A stretch of 64,000 nt of DNA from Guyanagaster necrorhizus (taxonomy: Eukaryota; Basidiomycota; Agaricomycetes; Agaricales; Physalacriaceae). The DNA lies in assembly GCF_019112545.1 (NCBI RefSeq), contig NW_025064906.1:289100-353099 (forward strand), given 5' to 3'. Positions 35,501 to 49,002 of the stretch are shown one piece after another; position 1 is the first letter of the stretch, and every line of letters starts with the position of its first letter. The notes beneath the pieces were generated by a model. The model was not told the DNA's origin. It searched no databases and was given only the letters and a program-made list of their open reading frames with translations. Position numbers and translations under genes: made by a program.

Positions 35501-38500
35501 GCCATTCAACACTGAATAGACTTGGAGGACCATCAAGAACACATGAACAGAGGAAGAAGCCAAGACAGTACTTAGAAATTGGATACACAGAACTAGAGCT
35601 GAAGAAGTAATAGATGAAGTAATAAAAGACATGAAAAAGGCTGAGCAATGCTGAGCCTTAGAATGGCTCAATGAGCTCTATAGACCCTGAAGATGTGTTT
35701 ATTGAACCAAGACCCTAGGATGAGATTTGACCACTAAAGCTCAAATGAAGATCTTAACCAATCAGTCCACTCATGCAGTCACTGCTTTGGTCAACAGTGG
35801 CTGCACTAGCAGCTCAATCAACTGTGCTTTCATTAACAAGCACCAACTCTCAATCTAAGCCATAGTGGCCTCCATGCCAATATATAATGCTGATGGCATC
35901 AAAAACCAAGCTGGCTTGATTACCAAGTTTATTAAGCTATGACTCACTATCAGAGACTCTTCTGAGTGAATCAATCTAGCCATCACTGATCTAGAAACTA
36001 AGGAAATATTCCTTGGTCATGACTGGCTCATCTGGCACAACTCACTAGTCAATTGGAAAACCAGATGAATAATCTTTGCATGATATAAATGCTGAAAAAT
36101 CCTCTTTGAACAATCAGATGAAGACTCTGAGGATCAATGGGATGAAGAAATAGAAGACAGAGAAACTATCCTTCCAGTAGACCTGGAGCAAGAAGTGCAC
36201 ATCTGTGCAGTACATCACACCAATGATTTAGCTGCCAGGGCTAATGCTAAGAAGGAGGAAAATATGTTTGAAAAGATGGTGCCAGAATGAGCCTAAGATT
36301 ACTATGACCTGTTCAACAAGAAAAGCTTTGATGAGCTTTCTGAATTCAAATCATGGTATCATGCAATTGAGTTAATTCCCAATGCCAATGCCAACCTTGA
36401 CTGTAAGGTATACCCCTTTAGAAACTAGGAACAACAGGAACTTGATAAGTTTCTCAATGAGAATCTCTCTAGTGGATGGATCAGATCATCAAAATCATCA
36501 ATAGCTTCTCTCTTCTTCTTTGTCAAAAAAAAAGGATGGGAAACTCTAACCAGTTCAGAACAGAACTACTGGAAGTTGAATGAGATAATGATTAAAAATT
36601 ATTATCCTCTTCTGTTAATCTCTGAATTAATAGACAAGCTACAAGGGGCCAAATACTATATGAAACTTGATATCCAATGGAGGTATAATAACATATGAAT
36701 CAAGGAGGGCAATGAGTGGAAGGCAGCTTTTAAGACTAACCAGAGACTTTTTGAGCCCACAGTAATATTCTTTGGTCTAACTAACTCACCAGCAATGTTC
36801 CAGTGGATGATGAATGACATCTTCAAAGACCTCATCACCACTGAAAAAGTCACCATATACTTGGATGACATCTTAATCATGTCCAAGGATCATAGCAAAC
36901 ATCAACAACTGGTTTGCCAGATACTTGAGTTGATGAGAAAGTACAAGCTCTTCCTCAAGGCAGAGAAGTGTGAATTCAAGATGCTGGAGATAGAATACTT
37001 TGGGGTTATCATCAGTGAAGGAAGCATATAGATGAACCTCATCAAAGTCACTGGAGTGATGAAATGGCCAGAACTGACAAAAAAGGAGTTATAATTCTTT
37101 TTAGAATTTATGAACTTCTACCAAAGGTTTATCTGAGATTATAGCAAGATCATATGACCAATAGTGCAATTAACCAGCAATGCTCCATAGTCATAGGGAC
37201 ACTTGCAGAAGGCTGCATTTGATGACCTCAAAAGACAGCTAGTGGAAGATATCATCCTGGCCATACCAACACAGGATGAAAAGTTCTGAGTCAAAGCTGA
37301 CTTGAGTGAGAGAGTGATCAGGGCTGTGTTATCCCAGGAGCAGAACAGAAAGTGGCAACTGATAGCATTCCTTTCAAAGGCACTCACAGTTATAAAGCAG
37401 AACTATGAAATATATGACAAGAAACTATTAGCCATTATGCTCACTCTGGAGAAGTGGTGGCATTATCTGATCAGAGTGGTGCAAACCTTTGAGATCTGGA
37501 CTGACCACCAGAATCTCTAATACTTCTGCCAGCCACAAAAGCTCTACTGATAACAAGCCTATTGGGTAATGGAACTGAGCCAGTATGAGTACACCCTGCA
37601 TCATAAAGCAGAGGTAGCAAACAAAAAGACCAACCTTCTCAGTCACCATGTTGATTATGATCAAAGGGAAAATGATAACCAAGAGGTCACATTATTAAAG
37701 CCCAAACATTTCCAGGTGATGATAATGCTGACAGAAGAAGAGATCTATAAACAGATTAAGAGTGCCATAAGGAATCATAGAAAGTGGAATCAATAGATTG
37801 CCCTATCACTTAATCATAAGCATGGGCTAACACAGGAAGGAGGACTGATCCACTACAATGGGTGGATCTATATCTCTAGGGACCAACAGCTTTGTGGTGA
37901 GATCATTGCCACCTGCCATGATCATGCTACTGTGGAACATCCAAGCATTGTCAAAATGAAGGAACTCATACTATGAGAGTATTGGTGGCTGAAGATGAGA
38001 TAAGACATTGAGAAATACATGAAGGGATGTGAGATGTGTCAATGAGAGAAGTCATCAACAAAGCCCTGAGCTGCCCTGCTTTATCTGAATAAGGTACCAC
38101 AATCTCTGTAGACCCATATTTTAGTGGATATGATTATGAGATTACCTGACTGCAACAGATATAATGCCATTATCACTATTGTTAACTGCTTCTCAAAAAC
38201 AATTATTCCAGTTGTGTGCTCCATGGAACTGAACTCAAAAGGGTGGGCAAAAATCCTATGTGATGAAGTTTATGCAAAGTATGGAATACCACAAGTGATC
38301 ATCTCTAACTGAAGCTTACAATTCATCTCAAAGTTTCTAGATGATTTATATAAACTTCTCAACATTCAATGCAATATATCCACAGTATATTACTCACAGA
38401 CAGACAGCCAAACAGAATGGGTTAACCAGGAGATTGAAAAATATCTTTGGTTATTTATTAACTACTGACAGGACAATTGGGTGGAATGGCTCATACTTGT

Positions 38501-39218
38501 GACATTCCAACACAATAACCACATATACTTGGCCACTGGCAAAACCTCTTTTTTCATAAACTATAGCTGACACCCTCTTGTTTCTCATACTGAACACACC
38601 CATACCACCACTCCAGCCTCCTCCAACTTTGCTGCAATAATGACCAAAATCCATGATGAAACCTGGATCACCCTTAAAAAGGCAGCTACTATGATGAAGA
38701 AACAATATGATAAACATCATAACACTACCTAAAACTATGCAGTCAATGACAATATGTGGTTAGACACTACAAACCTTCACCTTCTCTGACCAAAGCAGAA
38801 ATTAGATGACAAATAGACTGGCCCATTCTCAATCATGGCCAAAGTCAGCAACTCCACTTATAAACTTTGCTTTCCAACTAATTGAAAGGTCTATAATGTC
38901 TTTAATGAATCTCTCCTCATACTCTTCATTGTGCCTGCCTTTCTCAATCAGGAATGGCCTCCACCTCCTCTGCCAGACCTCATCAATGATGAGAAGCACT
39001 ATGAAATCAACAAAATTTTAAACCACAAACTCTGAAAGATCAGAGCAAAGAGGAGTGGGACAATAACAACAGTCAATTATTTAGTTAGCTGGAAGAGCTA
39101 TAGTCCTGAATCTAACTAATGGATAAATGAAAAACAGATGAATATAGCCAATGCCATTCACAACTATGAATTATCTCTAAATTAAGCCATCAGGATGATA
39201 GTCTTAAGAAGGAGGTAA
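35500..39218 (+). pseudogene. Gypsy element 2 Pol
   Basis: Protease has ALVNSGCTSSSI near 35791, the active Asp reading Asn. RT spans about 36370-37030, with FFGLTNSPAMFQWMMND and an intact YLDD box (36858-36869). RNase H (37,200-37,520) keeps AFLSKALTVIKQNYEIYDK. The integrase has GCEMCQ (second half of the zinc site), VDMIMRLPDCN, and a decayed second Asp region (SN*SLQF where SDRGSQF is expected). The chromodomain (38995-39180) reads HYEINKILNHKL ... NYLVSWKSYSPESN. About 25 stops, most of them TGA, lie in an otherwise continuous frame over most of RT to integrase. Confidence 0.85.
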
Positions 39219-39680
39219 TGTTATGATTTTTTCCTATTTCTTTCCAACTTAACCTTTATTTATGCTTAGTCAAAGTGCTAACTCCAGCATTTAAGATCAT
39301 AGAATCAGCTTAGTCAGCACAACAAGCCAGATCAGTCATTGTCTTTTGACACAATAATGACACTCAACAATATATAATTGCTCTTTTGTAGATAGTAATG
39401 ATGCCCAAGGACAAAGGGTATAATGACTAGAACAGATACAATAGGTAGTATTATTTATATTGACTCAGACTTGTAGTATATAAGAAAGCTCACTCTCACT
39501 GATATAACCTCAGCTTCAAGCTAAAGTTTATCTTCATACCATTCTACTCTTGAGCCAATCACAGTAGGCCTTAAAGCACAATGATCAATATTCACATCAG
39601 TAGACTCTGACAGAACACTCAAACATGAAGTGATGTCAGTTTATCATGTGTCTATGATCATGTGCAGCTTGGGCTTAACA
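39219..39680 (+). repeat. 3' LTR of Gypsy element 2
   Basis: 462 bp, TGTTATGATTTTTTCC to GGGCTTAACA, aligned over its full length with the 5' LTR. Confidence 0.92.
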
Positions 39681-39793
39681 GAATTAAGCAAGAACAGGAT
39701 GAAAAATCAGTCAATTGATGATGAATTGGCTTGCTACTCTGATCATCATCAATCTACTGATTTTTCACTCTGTTCTTGCATAATTCTGCATAT
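39681..39793. repeat. Hairpin (foldback) repeat interrupted by Gypsy element 2
   Basis: The left arm is 32823-32834 joined to 39686-39727. The right arm is 39741-39793. The arms are about 53 bp with about seven mismatches and a loop of about 14 nt. The arm only becomes continuous after removing element 2 and one GAATT copy. Confidence 0.75.
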
Positions 39794-40011
39794 AGGACTA
39801 TTTTCATCAAAATTTCTGTGGCATCCTATTATGCTGGTTTATACTAATCAATCCATATATCCTAAAGGAAGTGTAGCTGATTCACTATCAGTGCTCTAGA
39901 GGCATTTATAGATCATGATTAATATTCTTCTGGATAATCACACTGCTGTATTTAAGCACTAAGTTGGTTCTTGCCTTCTAGTGGGACCTTTTGTTGAAGC
40001 CAGAGAACTGG
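39794..40011. other. Spacer, nothing recognised
   Basis: Short AT-rich flank between the hairpin and the 1.8-kb LTR. It has no homology to the truncated LTR that flanks the other side (57502-57710). Confidence 0.4.
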
Positions 40012-41813
40012 TGACATGCCCTCTCCATGTTCAGGCATGTAAAATTGTGAAACTTGAGAATACATAGACTGCATTTCAGTCCAGTAAGCATGTAACTAAG
40101 AATAGAATAAGAGTACACAGAAACCTAGCTATCATGAGGCTAAACTGAAGTAACAAGGGGCAGAGTGTATGGCCTAGTAGCAGACAAATGCCAGAGGGGT
40201 TAGCCTGCATGTGAGGTCCTAGCACTTGGCCCTAGATATGCCAATACCATTACAAGAGGGCATACTAAAAATAAAAAGAATATGATCAAAATATAATCAG
40301 CAATCCTGATCACATTGATCAATGATGCACTGATGGAACATGCTTTAGAACAGAGATCCAGGACCCAAAGAAAGGTATCTGAATAACTGGATGCTGAATG
40401 GAGAAATGCAATAATGACAACAAGAGAATAGGTAGAGGAATACTATGCTCAGAGATGAATAGCACATGTGCTGCTCAGAGACTCACACACATACTTACAG
40501 TGCTTTAGCATGCTTAACACAGCAAGGAACTCTGCATTATACTGCAGTATGACATATACTATATTGGGAAAGTTAATTAATATATGCCAGACCAGAAGCA
40601 GTGTGTTTTATGTGCCAGAGAGAATGTTGAGACACTGGAGAAGAGAAGACAACTATTGTGGCTGACTCCAGACATGGGAGATAACCCCAGGGGTCCAGAA
40701 CAGTCTACCACTGTCAGGGATGTGTCACTGAGGCAAGAAGAAAGTGAGCAGACTGGGCTAGACCAGCTAGCTGAGGTCAGCTAAGCAAGAAAACATTGCA
40801 CAGTCCTAGCCTGGGAGCAAATAAGCATGGCAACTGTGATATACATGCAAATAGTACCCATGGGATCCAGCATAGAGTCTCACACTTTGAAGATACCATA
40901 GTAGGATTGTATTAGTAAGTATTCTAGTAGAGTATTTAAATATGGTATTGTATGAGTAAAGAAGAGAGTTTCTGACCCCCACAGTTGCAGTGTATTGGGC
41001 ACAGAAAGCCTTGCACTCTAGCTCTGGGTTTGTGTTTGTAACTCTGGGTGAGAGAATAAACTTATTATTGAATATCTTTGAGAGAGCTGTGAGAACTAAG
41101 CAAGACATTAAAGCTTGCGAAAGACTTGAGCCTGGTTTGATAAGAGGTTTTGGATTGTGCTCTAACTTGAGAATAAGAGAGTAGTGTCTGAAGGGCATCA
41201 TCTTGAGTTTTTGAGGTATTTGTGACATGTGGTGCTACAGATGGCAGAGGTTCAAACCCTTTGGTCTGTCAGACGGAGTTTTATTGAGTTTTTATGTCTC
41301 TGGATCATATAGGTTTGAATCCTGTGAGTCTACAATCAGTTTAGAAACTTGTGAACAGAGATCTGTGCTCTTTGGCACTTGTGGACATGTTTGTGATTGG
41401 TTTTTGCTTAGAGTGTGAAGCTTTGAGTTGTATATTGTGTGTGTTAAGAGTTGTGAATTGATCTGAGCTGTGCTTGGGATGATTTGGAGAGTTTTGAGAG
41501 AGTGTTTCAATATATTGTATTGAGCTGCAGTACCCTTTGCCTTGAGGCCTGGCAATACCAGCTGCCATCTCTTGTTTTGATAAAATGAAAAGCTTTGAGA
41601 CTTAGAGAGATCTTGGACTGTTGTAAGCACACTATTACTGTTTGCATGCTGTGATCTCATTGAAGAAGACCATTATATTTGTTGAATACTACTTTATCAC
41701 ATTATAATCCCCTCACAAACTAAGAGTTTTGTGTGTGTGTTGGTGTGAGTGTGGTCAGTGGATAACACTCTGCTGTATCTATTTTCACCTTGCACATGCT
41801 CAGATTCTCTTCA
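40012..41813 (+). repeat. 1.8-kb LTR, left
   Basis: Starts TGACATGCCCTCTCC and ends CAGATTCTCTTCA. It is 1802 bp and closely similar to the solo LTR at 18456-20256. Near the 3' part a GT-rich stretch (ttttgtgtgtgtgttggtgtg) is shared by all copies. Confidence 0.88.
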
Positions 41814-41815
41814 TC

Positions 41816-41829
41816 TGGAGCCCACCATG
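41816..41829 (+). promoter_or_regulatory. Probable tRNA primer-binding site
   Basis: TGGAGCCCACCATG begins with TGG, complementary to a tRNA CCA end, just inside the LTR. I could not name the tRNA from memory. Confidence 0.45.
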
Positions 41830-42229
41830 AGGGGGGGGAGTAGTCTTAAATGAATACGATTGGATTTGGAAGAGATTCCTTTGTGCAATTGTTTTAACCA
41901 CATAAATAACTATCTAAGGTTTTCTTCTCTTAGAGCAAACCTGCTAGCATGCTTTCTTGTAAAGACAGCTAGTGAAAACATGTTGTGGGATTTTCCCAGT
42001 GGTGTGAGTACTTATTAAGAGTCAGAATAGCTGGAATGAATCAAACTCAAGAGCCAAAGACTAGAGCAGAGAAAGCAGCAAGTGGAATACATCTGTCACC
42101 AATTTACCCTCTTATCTTGTGATCATGGAGTCAGAATACTTTGGGAATAGAGCTCGCTGCACAGGAACACAGGAGTGAAGCAGGATCACAGCCCACTCCA
42201 GTTTCTGATATTGAGTTTAGTCTTTTTTG

Positions 42230-43500
42230 ACGTTGAATCAACTCCAGTGAAGATAACTCTTCAGAAATTGTACCACCCTCTACTTCGAACTTGCAACCTA
42301 ATTTAAACCAAAATCTGGATCTGACAATCCCAACTAATATTGAGTTTGCAATCATGACACCATCAATGCCAGGACTGAATGAAAAAGCTGCACCATGCTT
42401 TGAGAGTTCCTCTGATCCCAAGAAACTTAAGCACTTCTTCTCAAGGTTAGAAGACCTCTTTGACAAGTGTGTGGTCGATGATGATGAGGAGAAAAAGAAA
42501 GCAGCGATATCTTATACAGATATCAAGACAGAGTGCCAGTGAAAAGTGCTTCCTAGCTTCGCTGATAGTGAAAAACATGATGACTTTAAATCTGAAGTAC
42601 TAGACTGTTATGATGGTGCATGAGACAGTGATAGAGATGTAATGTTAGAACTCAAAAGGCTAGTATGTTGATATGACATAGCCCAGATTAATGACAAGAG
42701 TCAGTTCATGGCATTCAAAAGAGAATTCCAAGTACTTGTGTTCATGCTAAGCAAAGTACTATCAAACAGAGAACTGGTGGATTCATTCCTCACACCTATG
42801 TCTGATGAGCTATACAGGTCTATTAAGCTTCAGCTAGAGCAGTTACCACCACCCATAGAATTGATAAGATGAGATAATGCTGATCTCTACAAACTAAAAG
42901 AGATTATGGATGTGGGATTAACAGTCCTGCAAGGCATATTCTCATCCATGGACAGAAAGCAAGATGAGGCATGAGGTATTTCAACCTCAATATTGATTGC
43001 ATGCAAACAGCACTGGTCAACTATAGCTGCATGCAATTCACCTATCATAGAAGAGCACACTGTGAAACAGGAAGAGATAAGGAGTGTGCTCACTGTCATG
43101 AAGGATTTTATGGAACAGCAGACCTCTGTGAGTGATAAAAGGCTTGCGAGCTTAGAAAAAGCCATGATGGAGAACCAGAAGAGTCTCATAATGTTCATGC
43201 AGCAGCAGGCTAACAGAGCATAAGCACCAACATATAACTCAGATCTAGGAGTGATGGGATATAGACAGAATTACTCATGTGAATGTTTTTTTTGTGGAGA
43301 TACAGATGGGCACTGCTCGAGTGAGTGCCTCATGAAAGCCTCATGCATCAAGGCTGGAAAAATAGAGATGGTTGATGGAAGAGCATGACTACCAGGTGGG
43401 GGAGAGGTCCCCAAAGATATTAGAGGATAGTATGTGAAGGAGCACATTGACAAATACTATGCATGCATGAAAGCTGGCAAGTTGTAGAGCCAGAATATGG
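42230..43500 (+). pseudogene. Giant Gypsy Gag
   Basis: PGLNEKAAPCFESSSDPKK, then LKHFFSRLEDLFDK, then EEKKKAAISYTDIKTE is the typical start of basidiomycete Gypsy Gag. A TGA at 42540-42542 breaks the frame, and coding text continues to a coiled stretch (42993-43223). A zinc-knuckle-like CFFCGDTDGHCSSEC (about 43283-43328) follows. Later text (KAGKIEMVDGRA) matches what usually follows the knuckle in this clade. Stops are mainly TGA. Confidence 0.7.
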
Positions 43501-43631
43501 TGATAAATGCTACAGACACTCCAGGGCTGTTCCATGTCCCAGAGGGTTATAGCACACTATTGCAAGAAAAACAGGAACTGGAGCATCAGGTGTTTGCAAT
43601 GAGGATGTAGCAGACAAGCCAAGAGTTAGAA

Positions 43632-44567
43632 ATGCGGACTCACAGTAAAGGGCCACCATCTGATAAACCAGTGGAGCAAGAACCATCAGATGAGGACAGA
43701 GAGCAGGGTTTTTCTAGACATTCAATGAATGAGGACAGGAATCATACAATGACTCATAGAGTTGTCAGGTTGGATTCACCATCACCTCTGAAGGACATAA
43801 GAAACAAACAATGGAGAGAAGTGGTTAGAGCTGAGGTAGAATCTCTATCAAAGACAGTGAGCAAAAAGCAAGTGCAGCTGGATCCTGCACTCAAGACCAT
43901 ACTGACTGCATGCAGTCTAACTCCAGAACCAGAGATGCCATATCTCAATGTTCCAGATGTTACCAATGTGGGTAGAAAGGGAAATCCATCAAGGAAATGG
44001 TCCAAGAAGACAGAGTTTGTGCTCTATATGACTGAGGAGAAATCGGCTGCTTACCAGTTGAAAGCACCAGTAGAAGAGCACATGAACTCACCCAAGATAT
44101 TGGAGCAACTTATAAAGTCCCCCATAGCCATGATAGTTGGAGAATTGCTTGCTCTGTCAAAGATTGGCAGCATGATTAAACAAGAGTTGACTATAAAACG
44201 AGTATCTCTGGGTAAATCCAAGAAAAATAGCAAGCAACAGTTTGGGCTAGTCATAGAGAAAGAATCCAAGTCAGAGAGTGAAGATGGAGTCACCGAGGCC
44301 CTTTCTTTTGTAGAAACAACTGATGATAAGAGAATTGGATTACCAAAGGATGCTGTATACTTATTGGAGGTTCCATTTGAAGGAAACTTTGTGGTGACCA
44401 CTGAGACCAGCAATGGAGTTCCCAAAGATGCAGTGGTCTGGCAAGACCCTTTTGAGCAATATCTGAATGATGTCACAGAGAAAGGAGAAGTCCCAAAGCA
44501 GGTCTATGTAGCTAAAGACTCACAGGCTTTGCACTCTGTCTTCCCTTTTATAAATGGTGTAGAGTAA
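43632..44567 (+). pseudogene. Giant Gypsy Gag-Pol linker, long intact frame
   Basis: A 311-codon frame is open from 43632 to the TAA at 44565. It is hydrophilic, with a conserved-looking stretch (EMPYLNVPDVTNVGRKG and KSAAYQLKAPVEEH) and two similar units, LPKDAVYLLEVPFE and VPKDAVVWQDPFEQYL. The protease domain follows directly in the same frame after the stop. It is the longest open stretch in the element. Confidence 0.6.
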
Positions 44568-47500
44568 TTTGAAAGCTTGTATGATACAGGTTCACAAATT
44601 GTGTCGATGTCTAGCTGAGTAGCTGAGAGCCTGGGATTGATATATGACTCAGACAAAGTGATAAACATGCAATCTGTGAATAAGCAAGTAGAGAAGTCTC
44701 TTGGGATGACAAAGAATATCCCATTCTTGTTCAGTGATATCACAATATATCTACAGATACACATCATCAAGGATCCTGCCTATGATGTGTTGCTTGGTAG
44801 ACCCTTTGATGCACTAACAACAAGTATGGTATATAACACAGTGGATAGAGGACAGACTATTAAGATAAAAGATCCTAACTCCACACAATGTGCAATAGTA
44901 CCAACATTCTCTAAGGGACAGAAGAAGTTTATGATGTGCAAAGTAAGCAAGAGTTTTCAATGATCAATGACTTGATTAATGATCAAGGAGATTTAGCACT
45001 AATAATAGAGCCTGATCATGATGGTGATCTGATGATCAGCACCTATGCAAAACCCATAAGATCACATGTATTTGAGAAAGAAGAATTACAGGCAGTATAT
45101 GCTGTAGCAAGCTCAATGGTGCATAGTGAGGATACAAAGGTGCATAGGACTTTATCCTCATATTTTAGAGCACTTAAAGAAATAAAAGATATGAAAAGAC
45201 AGGACAAAGATGCAGAGATGTGTAAGAGAGATGTCATATAGAATGTAAGCAAGGTACAATGCAAAGCGAGCTCAGAGCAATGCACAGAAATTAAACTTTT
45301 TGATAAAGTCAGTATAGAGTATTCTCCACTGGCAGTAGAGTCAGTAAAAGATGTCTTTGCAATGAAGAAATATAAGCCAGTAGCACAAAAGATATGATCT
45401 ATTACAGGAGAATTATTATCAGAGTTCCGCATTGTGCATGAAATCAGAGGAGACCCTTTAGCAAGCATGCCTCAATTGAGTACCCATCCACTGGAATATA
45501 TGCCAACAGGAAGGTACACCCAAGAGCACAAAGAGATAATTGACAGAGTCCATTCAGAAGTCTTTCTGTGGCCAGAAGAGTGCAAGCTCATGCATGAGTT
45601 TATATGCCTGCAGAATGAGGGATTTGCCTGGGATGATACTGAGTGAGGCTATTTTAAGGAGGAGTACTTTTCTCCTGTAACCATCCCAGCTGTAGAACAT
45701 ACTTCTTGGATACAGAAGAACATATCAATTCCACCAGGAATATTTGATCAGGTATATAAGATAATAAAAACCAAAATTGATGCAAGAGTGTATGAGCTAT
45801 CAAACTCCTCTTATTGCTCACATTGGTTTTGTGTGGTTAAGAAAGATGGAAAGAGCCTGAGGCTAGTCCATAGCCTGGAGCCCTTGAATGCAGTCACAAT
45901 CAAGCACTCAGGAGTGCCTTCAGCGACAGATGAGCTAGCAGAGCACTTTGCAGGATGTTTCTGTGGAGGCACATTGGATCTCTATGTAGGATATGATGAG
46001 AGAACCTTAGATGAGGGATCTAGAGATCTTATCACATTCTAAACACCATTTGGCATGCTAAGACTCATGATATTGCCCATGGGATAGACAAACTCTGTGC
46101 CAATATTTCATGATGATGTGACATATATACTGAAGGATGAAGTACCTCACATCACTATATCATATGTAGACAATGTTCTGGTATGAGGACCGAAAACGTG
46201 CTATGAAATTAAAGGTGGAGGATATAAAACTATCAAGAAAAACTGAGAGATTCCCAGATTTGTGTGAGAACACTTCCAGAATATAAACTGGATGGTACAG
46301 CATATGAAATATGCTGGAGAAACTTTCTTCGGTCATAAAGCTGTCCTTTGCACATCAGAAATTATAGTTGTAGGACACTATTGCACCTATGAAGATAGAA
46401 AACCTGAAACAGACAGAGTAGGAGTGATAATACAATGGGGACCATGTGAAGACTTGGGAGATGTGCACTCTTTTCTGGGAACAATGGGAGTACACAGGAT
46501 GTTCATTAAAGATTATGCCAAAAAAGCAGATGCCTTGACAAGGTTAACTCACTTAAAAGTACCATTCGAATTTGGAAATGAGCAGAGAGAATCGATACAG
46601 ATATTGAAGGATGCATTGCACTCTAGCCCATCTTTGATGCCAATTGATTATAAACTGGACACAGATGTGATATTGGGAGTAGATATATCATATCATGCAG
46701 TCAGATTCCATATCTGTCAAGTTGATCCAGATAATCCAAAGTGAAGGAGATATGCATGCTTTGGTTCCATTGTTTTAAATGAGTGGGAAGCATGCTTTTC
46801 ACAACCAAAATGGGAGCTCTATGGACTATTCAGAGCCTTGCATGCTTGCCAACATTAGCTCTTTGGAGTGAGAAAATTAGTGGTAGAGACAGATGCAAAA
46901 TACATTGCTGGAATGCTTAGAAACTCTGACAAGGTTCCTAATGCTATGATAAACAGATAGATAGAGTCTATTCTGATGTTCCACTTCACATTGGTACATA
47001 TCTCAGGTGAGAGACATGCACCAGATAGATTATCTAAGTGCAGTTTTCAGCCAGGAGATGAAGAATACTCAAATCTAGAAGATGAATATAGTCCACCAAA
47101 GGAGGAACCATGGGAATTCATCAATGAGACTGAAGATGAGGTAGAAGACATTGCAGAATTTAAAGAGAGAATTGACACTCAGCATGGCTTTGTAACAGTT
47201 GCCAGAGTGGTACATGACTTCCATGAAGACAAAGTAATACAGAAAGCCTTAGAGCATGGTGAAACACATGCTATACTGTATAATGCAGGACTACTGCTCT
47301 CTGAGGCTGCTGAGTACAGTGACATAGTGAGTTATGATGAATCATGAAGGAGCAGGTATGCAAAGATGCTAGATAAGTAATTGCCACAGGTAATGCAGTG
47401 GCATGAGAACCCTACCATGCAGATACCTGGATTTAATAATAATCAATACCGGAACTTTATAAGATATGCAAAGAATTTCATGGTGGAAAAAGGAAAGCTA

Positions 47501-48685
47501 TATAGATGAGATATAGAGTTGGAATATAAGCTAGTCATCTACCCAGAGAAGAGAATGTATATAATGAAAGCTGCATATGATCAGCTTGGACACTGAGGTA
47601 TATATGTGATGAAAATATTGATTAAAGAGAGATTTTGGTGGCCAGAGATGGAGCACGATATCTCATGGTTTGTTAGCACTTGCAACATATGCCAGGAGTG
47701 CCAGAAGACCATCATCAAGGCACCCCCAATAGTGACCTTTACACCATCAATCTTCCAGGTATTACATGCAGACACAATGTATATGCCAGAGGCATCAAAC
47801 CATTACAAGTATATTGTGCATGGATGTTGCATGCTAACTAGCTGGATGGAAGGATGAACCTTAGTGAGTGAAACTGTGCAAGCAATCACAGAATGGTTAT
47901 TTGAAGATATCATATGCTGGTGAGACTGTATTTCCTTGATAATAATGGATAACAGCAAGCAATTCAAAGCTGCAGTAGCATATTTGGAACAGAAATATGG
48001 TATAAAGGGGATAAGAATATCTCCATACAACTCACAGGCCAATAAAAGGATAGAATGACCACACTGGGATGTGTGGCAGAGCTTATTCAAAGCATGTGGA
48101 GGAAATGAGAAAAAGTGGCATTATTACTTCATGCTAGTGATGTGGGCTGACAGAATCACTGTCAGAAAACAGATGGGATGCTCTCTCTTCTTTGCAGTTA
48201 CTGGTGCACATCCAATATTACCACTTGATGTGCTAGAAGCAACATAGCTAGTTGAGTATCCAGGGAGAATTATAGAGGATTGAGAACTCCATAGATTGTG
48301 CACAATAGCACTAGAAAAACATGCAGATAAGGTAGCAGAGATGCACAATCATATGGATGAGAAAAAGAAACAAGATACATTGAAGTATACGATGATGCAT
48401 GCAAATAAAATTAAGTCCTATAACTTCAAACGAGGGGACTTAGTTTTAATGTGCAATACACAGATTGAGAGTGCACTGAATACAAAGATGAAACCACAGT
48501 ATCTAGGTCCCTTAGTTGTACTGGACTGCTCAAGTGCAGAAAACTACATCCTGGCAGAACTAGATAGCATGCTAATTGGGTCAAAGATTGCAGCATTCTG
48601 TGTGATCCCATACCTCACATGCAATTTCATAGAAATTGATGATAAGGTCATGCACTGGCTGTGCAAAGATTCAAAAGAATTGTGA
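44568..48685 (+). pseudogene. Giant Gypsy Pol (protease, RT, RNase H, integrase)
   Basis: The retropepsin site DTGSQ is at 44583-44597 and intact, followed by the flap-side text DVLLGRPFDALT. RT (45650-46200) has WFCVVKKDGKSLRLVHSLEPLN and YVDN at 46163-46174 instead of YVDD. RNase H lies about 46600-47050. The integrase has a CNICQECQK zinc part, HADTMYMPE (first Asp), MDNSKQF (second Asp) and a Glu further on. The C-terminal part (48296-48685) is open and includes KRGDLVLMCNT and KMKPQYLGPLVV. I see no chromodomain. The clade differs from elements 1 and 2. Stops, mostly TGA, and at least one frameshift near 46200 disable it. Confidence 0.8.
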
Positions 48686-49002
48686 AAGATATTAGAGTCA
48701 TCAGAACCAAAAGACAGATGGCCATCAAACTTCACTGAAGAGTTAGAAGAACTGCCAACCCCAAAAGTGTCAGACACAGTTAACTTAGATGAGGATTAGC
48801 ATAGAATGCAAAAACATCTTCTGCAGGCATATAATTACTGAGTAATGACAGGATGTACAACACTAGCTACTGTACTTGCAATGTGAGAAGGTTCAAAAAA
48901 GTGCTATGTTGGAGTCAAAGATAGAAAAGGAGAATAAGAGATCATGACAAACCAGATGATGGATGAGTATCATAAATAGCGAGTACTACTACTGCCCTGG
49001 GA
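48686..49002. other. Spacer between plus-strand pol and minus-strand genes
   Basis: Plus-strand text still looks like an extension of pol up to about 48985 (KCYVGVKDRKGE), with TGA and TAG stops. The minus gene's stop follows at 49003. Confidence 0.4.

Larger units (their letters stand above)
32835..39680 (+). mobile_element. Ty3/Gypsy chromovirus, element 2 (both LTRs, GAATT target duplication)
   Basis: Two 462-bp LTRs enclose Gag, protease, RT, RNase H, integrase and chromodomain. GAATT occurs immediately before (32830-32834) and immediately after (39681-39685), an exact 5-bp duplication. A purine tract (aagaaggaggtaa) precedes the 3' LTR. It is about 1.1 kb shorter than element 1 without its solo LTR, because the capsid/zinc-knuckle part of gag is missing or unrecognisable. 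It was inserted into a hairpin repeat. Confidence 0.92.

Noticed and set aside
41816..41829. Naming the primer tRNA of the giant Gypsy
   Set aside because: The TGG start fits a tRNA site, but I cannot match the following bases to a specific tRNA without a search.
14941..48685. Alternative genetic code in which TGA is Trp or Arg
   Set aside because: TGA occurs at both Arg and Trp positions and only in repeats and the F-box gene. TAG is also frequent. Host exons such as PLC use normal codons and stops. Decay explains it.
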